Below, piece after piece: positions 1-6,234 of a stretch of 6,234 bases of DNA. A program made the position numbers and the translations under genes. Positions within the stretch are counted from its first letter, which is position 1, and each line of letters starts with the position of its first letter. Source of the stretch: JBLIOB01 sp047639575 (GTDB lineage Bacteria > Bacteroidota > Bacteroidia > Flavobacteriales_D > Parvicellaceae); the NCBI GenBank assembly GCA_047639575.1, contig JBLIOB010000260.1:1-6234 (forward strand). The letters run 5' to 3'. The notes beneath the pieces are model-generated. The model did no database searches. It worked only from the letters and a program-made list of their open reading frames with translations, and was not told the origin of the DNA.

Positions 1-1194
1 GATGATTATTCCTACCTATACAATCGAGATACGATTATCAATCCAGAATTTAAAATATACCACACAAATAGTGACACCACTGAAATCATATTTAAAATTA
101 ACAGCGGAGATTTAATTTATAGCAGGGCCAACCAAGATTCTCCTTACAGGTCTAGATTTAAAATTCATTATCGAGTTTATGAAGAGTTAAATTCAAAAAT
201 AATTATTGATAGTTCTTCTCTTCAAATTATTGATATAAATCCTACTAAACAGCATAAGCTGATTTTCGGCAAAATAAAGTTCCCTTTCAGTTCAGGACAA
301 AAATCAATCGTGAAAATAACCACAACGGATCAACAACGGAACCAGGAACATAAAACGCTTCAAGTAGTTGACAAGGAATCGTTTTCAAGTGCACAAAACT
401 TTTTGGTTGTTGAAGAAGATCAAAAGTTGACTAGACCATACATCACTTCTTCAGACTCTATTCAAGTTTACTCGTTCAGAAATAAAAATAAAAGCTGTAT
501 TCTACAATGGTTCAATCGCGATTTTGGTGTGGCCAAACCGCCCTTTTCCGTTGGCGGTAAAAAGGATTTTGATTATACGCCAGATGATTATTATAACGTT
601 CAATTTAATGCGCGAGGAATTGCAAAAGTGCAACTTCCAGAAGTAGGGTTTGTATTTCTACAACGAGACACAAATGACCAAAAAGGGCTTACTTTATTTA
701 GATTTGACCGAAACTATCCAGAGGTATTCAACGCCAACGGATTAGCAGAGCCTTTACGATACATTTGTAGTAACGAAGAATACGATGGCCTCTTGAATAG
801 CGACAATCAGAAACTAGCTGTGGAACAATACTGGATTGAAAAATGCAAAAGCAAGGATCGAGCAAGAGAAATCATCAAAGAGTTTTACAGTCGGGTTAAT
901 GATGCGAACACTTACTTTACATCTTATATTGAAGGATGGAAAACGGATAGAGGAATGGTATCTATGATCTACGGCAAACCTGCAAGCATTGAAAAGAGAA
1001 GTGATTATGAAAGTTGGAGTTACGGTCATGGCCCTGAGTACCAGGCTCCATCTCTCGTGTTTACATTTTACAAAAAAGACAACCCTTTTTCTCAAAATGA
1101 TTACCGTTTAAAAAGGGATTATACATACAAACAAGGTTGGTATCGAGCTCTTGAAACGTGGAGAGCTGGAAGAATTTACAAAGCTGGAATATGA
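1..1194 (+). CDS. GWxTD domain-containing protein, 5'-truncated
   Basis: The frame is open from base 1 to the TGA at 1192-1194, giving 397 visible residues. The in-frame GTG at 310 is internal, because coding-like sequence runs through it from the left edge. The C-terminal part carries the signature of the GWxTD family: Glu-Gly-Trp-Lys-Thr-Asp-Arg-Gly at about residues 311-318 (GWKTD at bases 934-948), followed by MIYGKP and a Trp-Ser-Tyr-Gly segment. It is preceded by a helical stretch, EFYSRVNDAN, that is usual in this family. The roughly 300 residues before the motif look beta-rich, with alternating hydrophobic and polar residues. The family occurs mainly in Bacteroidota and has no established biochemical role; members are usually predicted to be exported. 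A signal peptide would lie outside the window and cannot be checked. The stop overlaps the rlmB start as ATGA. Family assignment is firm; function is unknown. Confidence 0.9.
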   Translation, partial: DDYSYLYNRDTIINPEFKIYHTNSDTTEIIFKINSGDLIYSRANQDSPYRSRFKIHYRVYEELNSKIIIDSSSLQIIDINPTKQHKLIFGKIKFPFSSGQKSIVKITTTDQQRNQEHKTLQVVDKESFSSAQNFLVVEEDQKLTRPYITSSDSIQVYSFRNKNKSCILQWFNRDFGVAKPPFSVGGKKDFDYTPDDYYNVQFNARGIAKVQLPEVGFVFLQRDTNDQKGLTLFRFDRNYPEVFNANGLAEPLRYICSNEEYDGLLNSDNQKLAVEQYWIEKCKSKDRAREIIKEFYSRVNDANTYFTSYIEGWKTDRGMVSMIYGKPASIEKRSDYESWSYGHGPEYQAPSLVFTFYKKDNPFSQNDYRLKRDYTYKQGWYRALETWRAGRIYKAGI

Positions 1195-1925
1195 AGGAGA
1201 ATTTAATTTACGGAATTAGGTCAACAATAGAGGCCATTAATTCTGGTAAAGAAATTAATAAAGTACTTATTCAACATGGTACTCAAGGAGAATTGATGTC
1301 GGAGCTTCAATCTTTGTTAAAAGAGAAAGCAATTCCGAGTCAAAACGTACCTCCCGAAAAAATTTACAAACTTTCTAGAGACAACCATCAAGGAGTAGTT
1401 GCCTTTATTTCTCCTATTGAGTATGGAGACCTTGAAACGATTGTAAACGATGCATTAGAAGCTAAAAAGAGTCCGCTAATAATAATCTTAGATCGAATTA
1501 CAGATGTCCGGAATTTTGGCTCCATTGCAAGATCTGCTGAATGTTTAGGAGTTGACGCAATTGTAATTCCAAAACGAGAAGCTGCTCAAGTAACTGCAGA
1601 TGCTATTAAGACTTCAGCTGGAGCTTTGCTTAAAATTCAAATTTGCCGAGAGGAAAACCTAAGAGACGTTATGCTTATGCTCCAACAAAGCGGAGTGCTG
1701 ATTGTTGCTGCTTCTGAACAAGCAGAAACCCCAATTCACGAATTTGATTTTAAAGTACCGGTGGCAATTGTTATGGGCTCTGAAGAAAATGGTGTTTCTA
1801 AAGATATCTACAAGCGATGCGATGCTCAAATACAAATTCCAATGACTGGTGAAATTGCATCCATGAATGTATCTGTTAGTTGCGGAATAGTGCTTTACGA
1901 AGTAAATCGTCAGCGAAATGCCTAA
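1191..1925 (+). CDS. rlmB: 23S rRNA (guanosine-2'-O-)-methyltransferase RlmB
   Basis: The product has 244 residues, close to the E. coli RlmB length. It is a SPOUT (TrmH/SpoU) class enzyme that uses S-adenosylmethionine to methylate the 2'-OH of G2251 (E. coli numbering) in the 23S rRNA P loop, in the cytoplasm. The N-terminal part (residues 3-75) starts LIYGIRSTIEAI and contains DNHQGVVA, typical of the RNA-binding substrate domain. The three SPOUT motifs follow: motif 1 around residues 101-116 (LDRITDVRNFGSIARSAE, with Asn108 and Arg114), motif 2 around 193-204 (IVMGSEENGVSK, Glu198), and motif 3 around 216-237 (IPMTGEIASMNVSVS, Asn226). All key residues are present. I chose the ATG at 1191 because the protein then begins exactly where the family does. 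The upstream in-frame GTG at 1158 would add 11 residues encoded inside the GWxTD gene. No Shine-Dalgarno is evident, and coupling through the ATGA overlap is likely. A TrmH-like paralogue methylating another site is less likely given the length and N-terminal domain. Confidence 0.94.
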   Translation: MKENLIYGIRSTIEAINSGKEINKVLIQHGTQGELMSELQSLLKEKAIPSQNVPPEKIYKLSRDNHQGVVAFISPIEYGDLETIVNDALEAKKSPLIIILDRITDVRNFGSIARSAECLGVDAIVIPKREAAQVTADAIKTSAGALLKIQICREENLRDVMLMLQQSGVLIVAASEQAETPIHEFDFKVPVAIVMGSEENGVSKDIYKRCDAQIQIPMTGEIASMNVSVSCGIVLYEVNRQRNA

Positions 1926-3765
1926 ACCAATTCGGTTAAGCACACTCAATTTTTTAGTTCTAGCCGTGCTCGTTTTTGCGGCTATAATGCGTTTATGGAA
2001 CATTGAAAACTGGACGTTTATCAATGATGAATTAAGCGCCATTAATCGGCTGCGCTTTGATTCTTGGAGCGATGTATTAAATAAAGGCGTTCGAATAGAC
2101 GCCCACCCGGCAGCCACTCAATTTATACTCTACTTAACTTCCTCCATTTTCGGCAAATCTGAAATTGCGCTTCGGCTTCCATTTGTAATCCTAAGCCTCT
2201 TCTCAACATTTGGAATCTATCAAATTGGAAAAAAGTGGATCCATGCGAACGCGGGTTTAATTGCCGCAACATTGTTTGCCGGATTAGGTTATACCATTAC
2301 CTACTCTGTCTTGGCTAGACCGTACTCATTAGGCGTATTTGCTGTGGTTTTTGTATTGCTTTTCTGGACAAAAATTATTCGAACAGAACTGAAAATTCCA
2401 TTTCTCAGTTATTTAGGATTAGGATTAATGCTTGCTTTAACAGCCTATTCTCATTACAATGCTGCTATCGTTGCAACGATTATTTACCTCACCGGTTTCA
2501 TGTTTATCGGTAAGAAAAAAATCAAACCATACCTTTTAACAGGCGTTTTTGCCATGTTGGTTTTCTTACCTCACTTATGGATCACGATAGATCACGTTAC
2601 TAGCAGTTCAGGTGGCTTAGGCTGGCTATCTCCACCAACCTCCTCTGCATTTTCAGACTATGCTGTTTATGCCTTTAATGAATCCTGGTTAATCCTACTG
2701 ACCTTAATCATGTTTTTTGCCGTCAAGCGTTTTGCATTTAAAGAAAATCGATATTCTAGCTTGACCCTTGTCGGCTTAATTGTGTTTAGCCTTTCCTTCA
2801 TGTTTGCTTTTTTGTATTCCATTTACGTTGCTCCTATATTCCAATACTCAGTGGTTATTTTTGGATTCATTGGCTTGCTACTTCTCCTTGCAGATCTAAT
2901 TTATTTCCCGAAAATCAAGGCACTATTCATTCAGTTTTTCGTCTTGGCTAGCGCACTTACATTCACCACCATTCAAAGCGATTATCGAATCGAATCTCGA
3001 TTTGGCACTTTTGAAGAAATTGCCAAAAACATTAAAGTTTGGGAAGAATCTGCTCCAGACGTAAATAATGTAGTTGCTATCAATTCGCCAAACTACTTAC
3101 AATACTATTTAGACAAACACGAAAGCCATTCAGGGTTTTCTATCATGAAATTCAAGTTCAACGGAAGCGGAGAAGAGGATTTAAGACTATTGAGTAAGAT
3201 GGTTAAGGATCATCAAGGAAATTTCTTTTCTTATTCTAAGTCCAGCATGTCCAACCGAGCCGAAGTAGCTGAGGTTATTAAATCAAAATTCCCGAAAACA
3301 GTTCAATCTTATCAGGGTTTTAATTGTCACTCCACACTTTATTCTCGAGGAAATGACAACTCAGAGTACATCTTTCGAAAATCCATAAACGTGGCAGGAA
3401 ATGACACCAATAAATTTCTTTCTCAATACAAATTCGCGTGGAAAGAGCTTCGCACAACTTCTTCTCCTTCAAACTGTCAGTTGGTCGTAACTGGACAAAC
3501 CAAATTAAGTGAATTAAAAAACGTGCTAATCGTTGTGGAAATAAAACGGGATGGTAAACCATTGATCAGCAATAACGAAGTCTATTGGCGAGGAAGCAAC
3601 TGCGCTAACTTTATTAATGAAGCTAACGAATGGAGCTTTTGTGCCTCATCAGTGGAGCTCCCTGATAACCTCTTAGGTGAAGATGAAATTTCAATCTACC
3701 TTTACAACCCTAATAATGTCACTGTTGGATTCAAAAATTATGAAGTTAAAATTCACGATCGTTAG
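1918..3765 (+). CDS. GT-C membrane glycosyltransferase, family 39 (PMT/ArnT)-like
   Basis: This is a 615-residue polytopic protein. Residues 10-26 form the first membrane segment, followed by Asp37-Glu38 in the first extracytoplasmic loop, the acidic pair expected as the catalytic/metal-binding site of GT-C enzymes. His63-Pro64 and the LRLPFVILSLFSTFGIYQIG stretch match the PMT_2-like pattern. ARPYSLG (133-139) and AYSHYNAA (176-183) are also typical of this class in bacteria. Hydrophobic segments continue to about residue 352. The remaining roughly 260 residues are soluble, probably periplasmic, and the last 100 look like beta strands. All four cysteines of the protein lie there (470, 520, 562, 575). 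The enzyme probably transfers a sugar from a polyprenyl-phosphate donor, but donor and acceptor cannot be deduced. The ATG at 1918 overlaps rlmB by 8 bases and the 3' end overlaps the lipoprotein gene by 26 bases. Class is confident; exact family and substrate are open. Confidence 0.85.
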   Translation: MPKPIRLSTLNFLVLAVLVFAAIMRLWNIENWTFINDELSAINRLRFDSWSDVLNKGVRIDAHPAATQFILYLTSSIFGKSEIALRLPFVILSLFSTFGIYQIGKKWIHANAGLIAATLFAGLGYTITYSVLARPYSLGVFAVVFVLLFWTKIIRTELKIPFLSYLGLGLMLALTAYSHYNAAIVATIIYLTGFMFIGKKKIKPYLLTGVFAMLVFLPHLWITIDHVTSSSGGLGWLSPPTSSAFSDYAVYAFNESWLILLTLIMFFAVKRFAFKENRYSSLTLVGLIVFSLSFMFAFLYSIYVAPIFQYSVVIFGFIGLLLLLADLIYFPKIKALFIQFFVLASALTFTTIQSDYRIESRFGTFEEIAKNIKVWEESAPDVNNVVAINSPNYLQYYLDKHESHSGFSIMKFKFNGSGEEDLRLLSKMVKDHQGNFFSYSKSSMSNRAEVAEVIKSKFPKTVQSYQGFNCHSTLYSRGNDNSEYIFRKSINVAGNDTNKFLSQYKFAWKELRTTSSPSNCQLVVTGQTKLSELKNVLIVVEIKRDGKPLISNNEVYWRGSNCANFINEANEWSFCASSVELPDNLLGEDEISIYLYNPNNVTVGFKNYEVKIHDR

Positions 3766-4288
3766 TCTTATTCTAGTCGTATTCGCATGCTCTTGTGGTG
3801 ATGCAGAACCATTGCCAGAACCAAAAGTAGTTGGAGATTTATTTGCCGAACCAGAGCCACTTGATCTATCTAGTCTTGACTTTAAATGGCTAGAAGGGAA
3901 TTGGCGAGACACGACTACGTGGGGCCATATGAATGCTCAAATACTGGAACGATGGTACTTTAGTGATCAGTCTTATTACGGAACGGGATTACAGGTTAAA
4001 GAAGAAACTGATACCAGCTTAATTGAGAACATTCAAATTAACATTTCAACGGACCCTATCTTTTTTCAAGCAACAGTTAAAGGGCAAAACGATGGAAAAG
4101 CGATTGGATTTGAATTAAAAGCCTATAGCGATGATTCGGTTTATTTTGAAAATATGGCACATAGTTTTCCGCAAATGATAACTTACCGGAAAATAACGGA
4201 TGACAGCATCCATGCTATTGCCGCTGCTTACACAGCTGAAGGTGCCTTAAGAAGGCAAACTAGTAAACTGAAGAGATATATCGACTAA
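3740..4288 (+). CDS. Small lipoprotein with DUF6265-like domain
   Basis: The product has 182 residues from the ATG at 3740. This start is preferred over in-frame ATGs at 3677, 3683 and 3716 because it directly begins a lipoprotein signal: Lys2 and Lys4, a hydrophobic core at 5-15, then FACSCGD. Cys17 or Cys19 would be the lipidated residue; VFAC and ACSC are both imperfect lipoboxes. An acidic, proline-rich tether (about residues 19-45) leads to the folded domain. That domain has FKWLEGNW (48-55), a Glu-Arg-Trp at 70-72, and FENMAHSFPQMITYR (136-150). The last motif closely resembles the FENPxHDFPxRIxYR signature I recall for DUF6265 proteins, whose function is unknown and whose fold may be lipocalin-like. 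The gene lies at the end of the plus-strand cluster and starts inside the glycosyltransferase 3' end. Its TAA overlaps the stop of the convergent gene. Lipoprotein nature is fairly sure; ligand and role are unknown. Confidence 0.82.
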   Translation: MKLKFTIVSLILVVFACSCGDAEPLPEPKVVGDLFAEPEPLDLSSLDFKWLEGNWRDTTTWGHMNAQILERWYFSDQSYYGTGLQVKEETDTSLIENIQINISTDPIFFQATVKGQNDGKAIGFELKAYSDDSVYFENMAHSFPQMITYRKITDDSIHAIAAAYTAEGALRRQTSKLKRYID

Positions 4289-5820
4289 CGATTCGCTTGT
4301 CTTTCTTGAACTGCAGTCGCGAAAGGAATTCCTTTCACTTTACTGTCGGCCCAAGATAAATAATCAAAGTATTCTAGAACCACTCGCTCACTTGGTTTTT
4401 TGAAAGTCTCTACCATATCGGCATGCATTTTCTGATATACTGACATCTTCGATGTTTTATCATCCAACTTGATAAGCCTCTTCAAGTACTTGATAATTAA
4501 AAACTCAACTTGATAATCTTTCTTCTGTTTTTTCAAATATCTAGAAGTTGATTTGATGACATACTCCAGCAAATCGTAGTTTTCTAGTTCGTAGTGAATG
4601 ATAAGGTTAAACAATCGAGCGAAGTTGTAGATATCCTGCCTTAAGAACTGTTCGTTGTCATTGAGCAGATTGTTCACCCATCTCAACGCATTATTGTACT
4701 GTTCTGCTCCAAAATAGACATAAGACAAATTGTAGTAAAATACAATTTGCTGCTCTTTGTTAATCTTTTGATCGTAGGAATCGATTCCTTTAATAATCTC
4801 ATCAGCAATCTGAAGAGACCTATCGTAAGTACCTCGTCTATCACAGATCATTAACTCTGCGATATAACTAGACGTAAATATCTTAACCTTAACATCAATA
4901 CTTTCAAACCCTTTTTCACTTGGCAGATCTCTCATCATTGCGATGGTTTCTTCTGCTTTAATTAGTTCATTATTATCAATGTAGCAATACAGTAAATTCT
5001 TTAAGGTTCGAACATACCTTTTTGCAAGGTCCTTTTTCAGTAAAGGGTTTTTATCCAAAATAGTTTTAACCCTCAGAAACTTAATAAAACTTGTGTGGTA
5101 GTCTCTATTCGTAGCTGCACAAAGCCCTTGTATATAATAACAAATAGTTGCGGCTCGTGAGGACAACGCAGTGTTCTTACCTTTAATTAACGGATGATTA
5201 GAAATTTCATCTACCACCATACGTTCGTCATCATTTTTAGAGAATCCTCCGGAACGATACAAGAAGTTAATTCTTGAATATAACATTTGGTATTCCGCTA
5301 AATTTCTAAGCTTATCAATTACGAGCTGCTCTTCTTCAATTAACTCATCTAGGTTACGTTCAAACTTACCAGCTTCGTATGCTTCTTCTAAAAGTAATTT
5401 CTCCCAGCTTAATAGCTCAAACCAGTAATAGAACTTCTCGTGTTCAATTGCCAGTTTTTTTGCCCTTGAAACGAACTTGTTACATTCTTTGAACAAAGCT
5501 TTCTTGTATAGAATTTCAACATTCTTGACTTCCTGCTTCAACATTGAGCTGACCGATTTGTCGGAATGAAAGGACCTTAGACTTTTAAGAATAAGCTTAT
5601 ACAGGTGATTTTTTTCAGAAGGGAAATGTTTAATAAACGTTTCGTCTTTAAACGCATCTTTCAAACCTTCTTCATCATACTCTTTCTGTTTATCAATGTG
5701 ATCAAAGATCTTCAAATAGTTTTTTTCCCCACTTTGCAAGGATGAGGTTAATTTAAAAAATCGCTTTTCACTTTTTGATAAGGATTTAACAAGGTCAAAT
5801 AATTCAGTAGAAGCCTTCAT
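4285..5820 (-). CDS. Conserved TPR-like helical protein of unknown function
   Basis: This 511-residue protein has no signal peptide or membrane segment, so it is probably cytoplasmic. It is almost entirely helical and rich in Lys, Glu, Leu and Tyr. The N-terminus carries LVKSLSKSEKRFFKL (residues 10-24), which I recall from uncharacterised Bacteroidota proteins. The rest is a run of paired amphipathic helices resembling degenerate tetratricopeptide repeats. The clearest are around 358-390 (FYYNLSYVYFGAEQYNNALRW), 225-256 and 270-298. TPR-like solenoids usually bind proteins or peptides, but nothing here names a partner. No catalytic motif or DNA-binding domain is visible. The ATG at 5820 is chosen because the conserved N-terminal region starts almost at once and the upstream sequence is intergenic. 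No Shine-Dalgarno is seen. It is monocistronic within the window, divergent from the M1 peptidase gene and convergent with the lipoprotein gene. The ORF is certain; the function is not recognised. Confidence 0.85.
   Translation of the reverse strand: MKASTELFDLVKSLSKSEKRFFKLTSSLQSGEKNYLKIFDHIDKQKEYDEEGLKDAFKDETFIKHFPSEKNHLYKLILKSLRSFHSDKSVSSMLKQEVKNVEILYKKALFKECNKFVSRAKKLAIEHEKFYYWFELLSWEKLLLEEAYEAGKFERNLDELIEEEQLVIDKLRNLAEYQMLYSRINFLYRSGGFSKNDDERMVVDEISNHPLIKGKNTALSSRAATICYYIQGLCAATNRDYHTSFIKFLRVKTILDKNPLLKKDLAKRYVRTLKNLLYCYIDNNELIKAEETIAMMRDLPSEKGFESIDVKVKIFTSSYIAELMICDRRGTYDRSLQIADEIIKGIDSYDQKINKEQQIVFYYNLSYVYFGAEQYNNALRWVNNLLNDNEQFLRQDIYNFARLFNLIIHYELENYDLLEYVIKSTSRYLKKQKKDYQVEFLIIKYLKRLIKLDDKTSKMSVYQKMHADMVETFKKPSERVVLEYFDYLSWADSKVKGIPFATAVQERQANR
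4321..4336. repeat. Perfect 16-base palindrome
   Basis: GAAAGGAATTCCTTTC is self-complementary over all 16 bases. As RNA it can form a six-pair stem with an AAUU loop. It lies 32 bases beyond the lipoprotein stop and inside the 3' end of the TPR-like gene, where it encodes the Lys-Gly-Ile-Pro-Phe region. The plus strand continues ACTTTACTG, which is not a proper T tract, so an intrinsic terminator for the left cluster is only a weak possibility. It may be chance combined with coding constraint. Confidence 0.5.
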
Positions 5821-5953
5821 AGGAATACAATTATAATGTGTTAGAGTAGCTAGCGTAAATTAACAATTTTTTCTTGAGTTAGCAATCCAATAATAGACTA
5901 AGCACAGGATATTTCATTTTAAATAGGTATTTTTACTGTTCAACTTCGATTAC
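5821..5953. promoter_or_regulatory. Divergent intergenic region with promoters for two genes
   Basis: This 133-base, strongly AT-rich gap separates the start codons of two divergent genes, so it must hold or lie close to both promoters. The Bacteroidota consensus is a -7 box TAnnTTTG with a TTG-type -33 box. Toward the M1 peptidase, TATTTTTA at 5928-5935 matches all but the last base, but no TTG lies at the expected distance upstream. Toward the TPR-like gene, TATAATTG (minus strand, 5828-5835) matches five of six fixed positions. It is so close to the ATG that the transcript would be almost leaderless, and it too lacks a well-spaced -33 box. A T/A tract at 5867-5873 could act as a curved or UP-like element. 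The region is supported by position; the individual boxes are only candidates. Confidence 0.45.
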
Positions 5954-6234
5954 ATGAAATTAACGAGCGTATTAATACTATTTTTTATTTCTACAGTTGG
6001 GTTTTCACAGCTTCATCATACGTGCAAAGGAAATCGACATCATCACGGATCTGCCCAGGCTAAGAACAGCTTTGATGACAACAAAAGAAGTGATACTGTA
6101 GACATTCTGAATTATCACATTTATTTGGACTTTTCATTATCTGGCGCCTCCACCATTTTTGGATATAGCGATGTAACATTCAATCCTAAAATCAACGGCA
6201 CAGATCATCTAAACCTTGACCTACTGGAGATGAC
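5954..6234 (+). CDS. M1 family metallopeptidase (aminopeptidase N-like), 3'-truncated
   Basis: The frame opens at the ATG at 5954 and runs off the right edge after 93 complete codons. Residues 1-19 form a signal peptide: Lys2, a hydrophobic core LILFFISTVG, and the ending Phe-Ser-Gln common in Flavobacteriales. Next comes a His/Cys-rich segment, LHHTCKGNRHHHG (20-32), and a polar linker. From about residue 46, SDTVDILNYHIYLDFSL followed by a beta-rich stretch (IFGYSDVTFNP, then LNLDLLEM) matches the start of the M1 peptidase N-terminal beta domain, in which the substrate-facing saddle forms. The zinc site (HExxH plus a distant Glu) and any C-terminal type IX secretion signal lie beyond the window, so catalytic competence cannot be judged. 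The product is exported. It has its own promoter region and is divergent from the TPR-like gene. A non-peptidase protein sharing this N-terminal domain is possible but less likely. Confidence 0.78.
   Translation, partial: MKLTSVLILFFISTVGFSQLHHTCKGNRHHHGSAQAKNSFDDNKRSDTVDILNYHIYLDFSLSGASTIFGYSDVTFNPKINGTDHLNLDLLEM

Noticed and set aside
310..312. GTG as the start of the GWxTD gene
   Set aside because: The frame is open and protein-like from base 1 through this codon, so it is an internal valine and the gene is simply cut by the window edge.
814..1095. Minus-strand ORF of 93 codons
   Set aside because: It is a shadow of the GWxTD gene covering its best-conserved motif, and its translation resembles no protein.
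1158..1190. GTG-initiated 11-residue N-terminal extension of RlmB
   Set aside because: The added residues do not resemble the family, and the ATG at 1191 gives the usual RlmB N-terminus with a standard ATGA overlap.
1659..2117. Minus-strand ORF of 152 codons across the rlmB/glycosyltransferase junction
   Set aside because: It is antisense to two well-identified genes, and its composition is unlike a real protein.
2414..2429. Short GGATTA tandem repeat
   Set aside because: It encodes Leu-Gly-Leu-Gly-Leu in a membrane helix of the glycosyltransferase and has no sign of being a functional repeat.
3677..3739. Longer start for the lipoprotein gene
   Set aside because: It would put 21 residues before the signal peptide and spoil export. 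The ATG at 3740 fits a lipoprotein signal exactly.
3320..3912. Minus-strand ORFs (3320-3562 and 3691-3912)
   Set aside because: They lie antisense to confident genes, with no domain, signal or start context.
5839..5865. TGTTA-N17-TAACA dyad around GCTAGC in the divergent region, considered as an operator
   Set aside because: The arms are only five bases, the inner palindrome is off-centre, and such dyads are expected by chance in AT-rich DNA.

Overview
The window looks like an ordinary chromosomal segment of a Bacteroidota bacterium, most likely from the order Flavobacteriales. The grounds are a GWxTD-domain protein (a family centred on Bacteroidota), a signal peptide ending in Phe-Ser-Gln as is common in this group, AT-rich DNA, and starts without recognisable Shine-Dalgarno sequences. 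The genus cannot be read from the sequence. I see no mobile element, CRISPR array, tRNA, rRNA or phage gene.

Left part (1-4288, plus strand): four genes packed head to tail, each overlapping the next. They are a GWxTD-domain protein cut by the left edge, the 23S rRNA 2'-O-ribose methyltransferase RlmB, a GT-C membrane glycosyltransferase with a long extracytoplasmic C-terminal region, and a small lipoprotein with a DUF6265-like domain. The overlaps are 4, 8 and 26 bases, so the genes are probably co-transcribed and translationally coupled. Their promoter lies left of the window. Three products belong to the envelope and one to the ribosome, so the cluster need not be a single pathway.

Middle part (4285-5820, minus strand): one 511-residue, all-helical, TPR-like cytoplasmic protein of unknown function. 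It converges on the left cluster and its stop codon overlaps the lipoprotein stop codon, leaving no intergenic space for a shared terminator. A perfect 16-base palindrome lies just inside its 3' end.

Right part (5821-6234): a 133-base divergent intergenic region holding the promoters for the TPR-like gene and for a plus-strand gene cut by the right edge. The latter has a signal peptide, a His/Cys-rich segment and the start of an M1-family metallopeptidase (aminopeptidase N-like) N-terminal domain.

Two starts were moved. rlmB begins at the ATG at 1191 rather than the in-frame GTG at 1158, and the lipoprotein begins at 3740, where a signal peptide starts. The GWxTD reading frame is open from base 1, so the GTG at 310 is internal. 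I found no convincing new biological system. The most interesting items are the uncharacterised TPR-like protein, the cysteine-bearing C-terminal region of the glycosyltransferase, and the fully overlapped gene arrangement.
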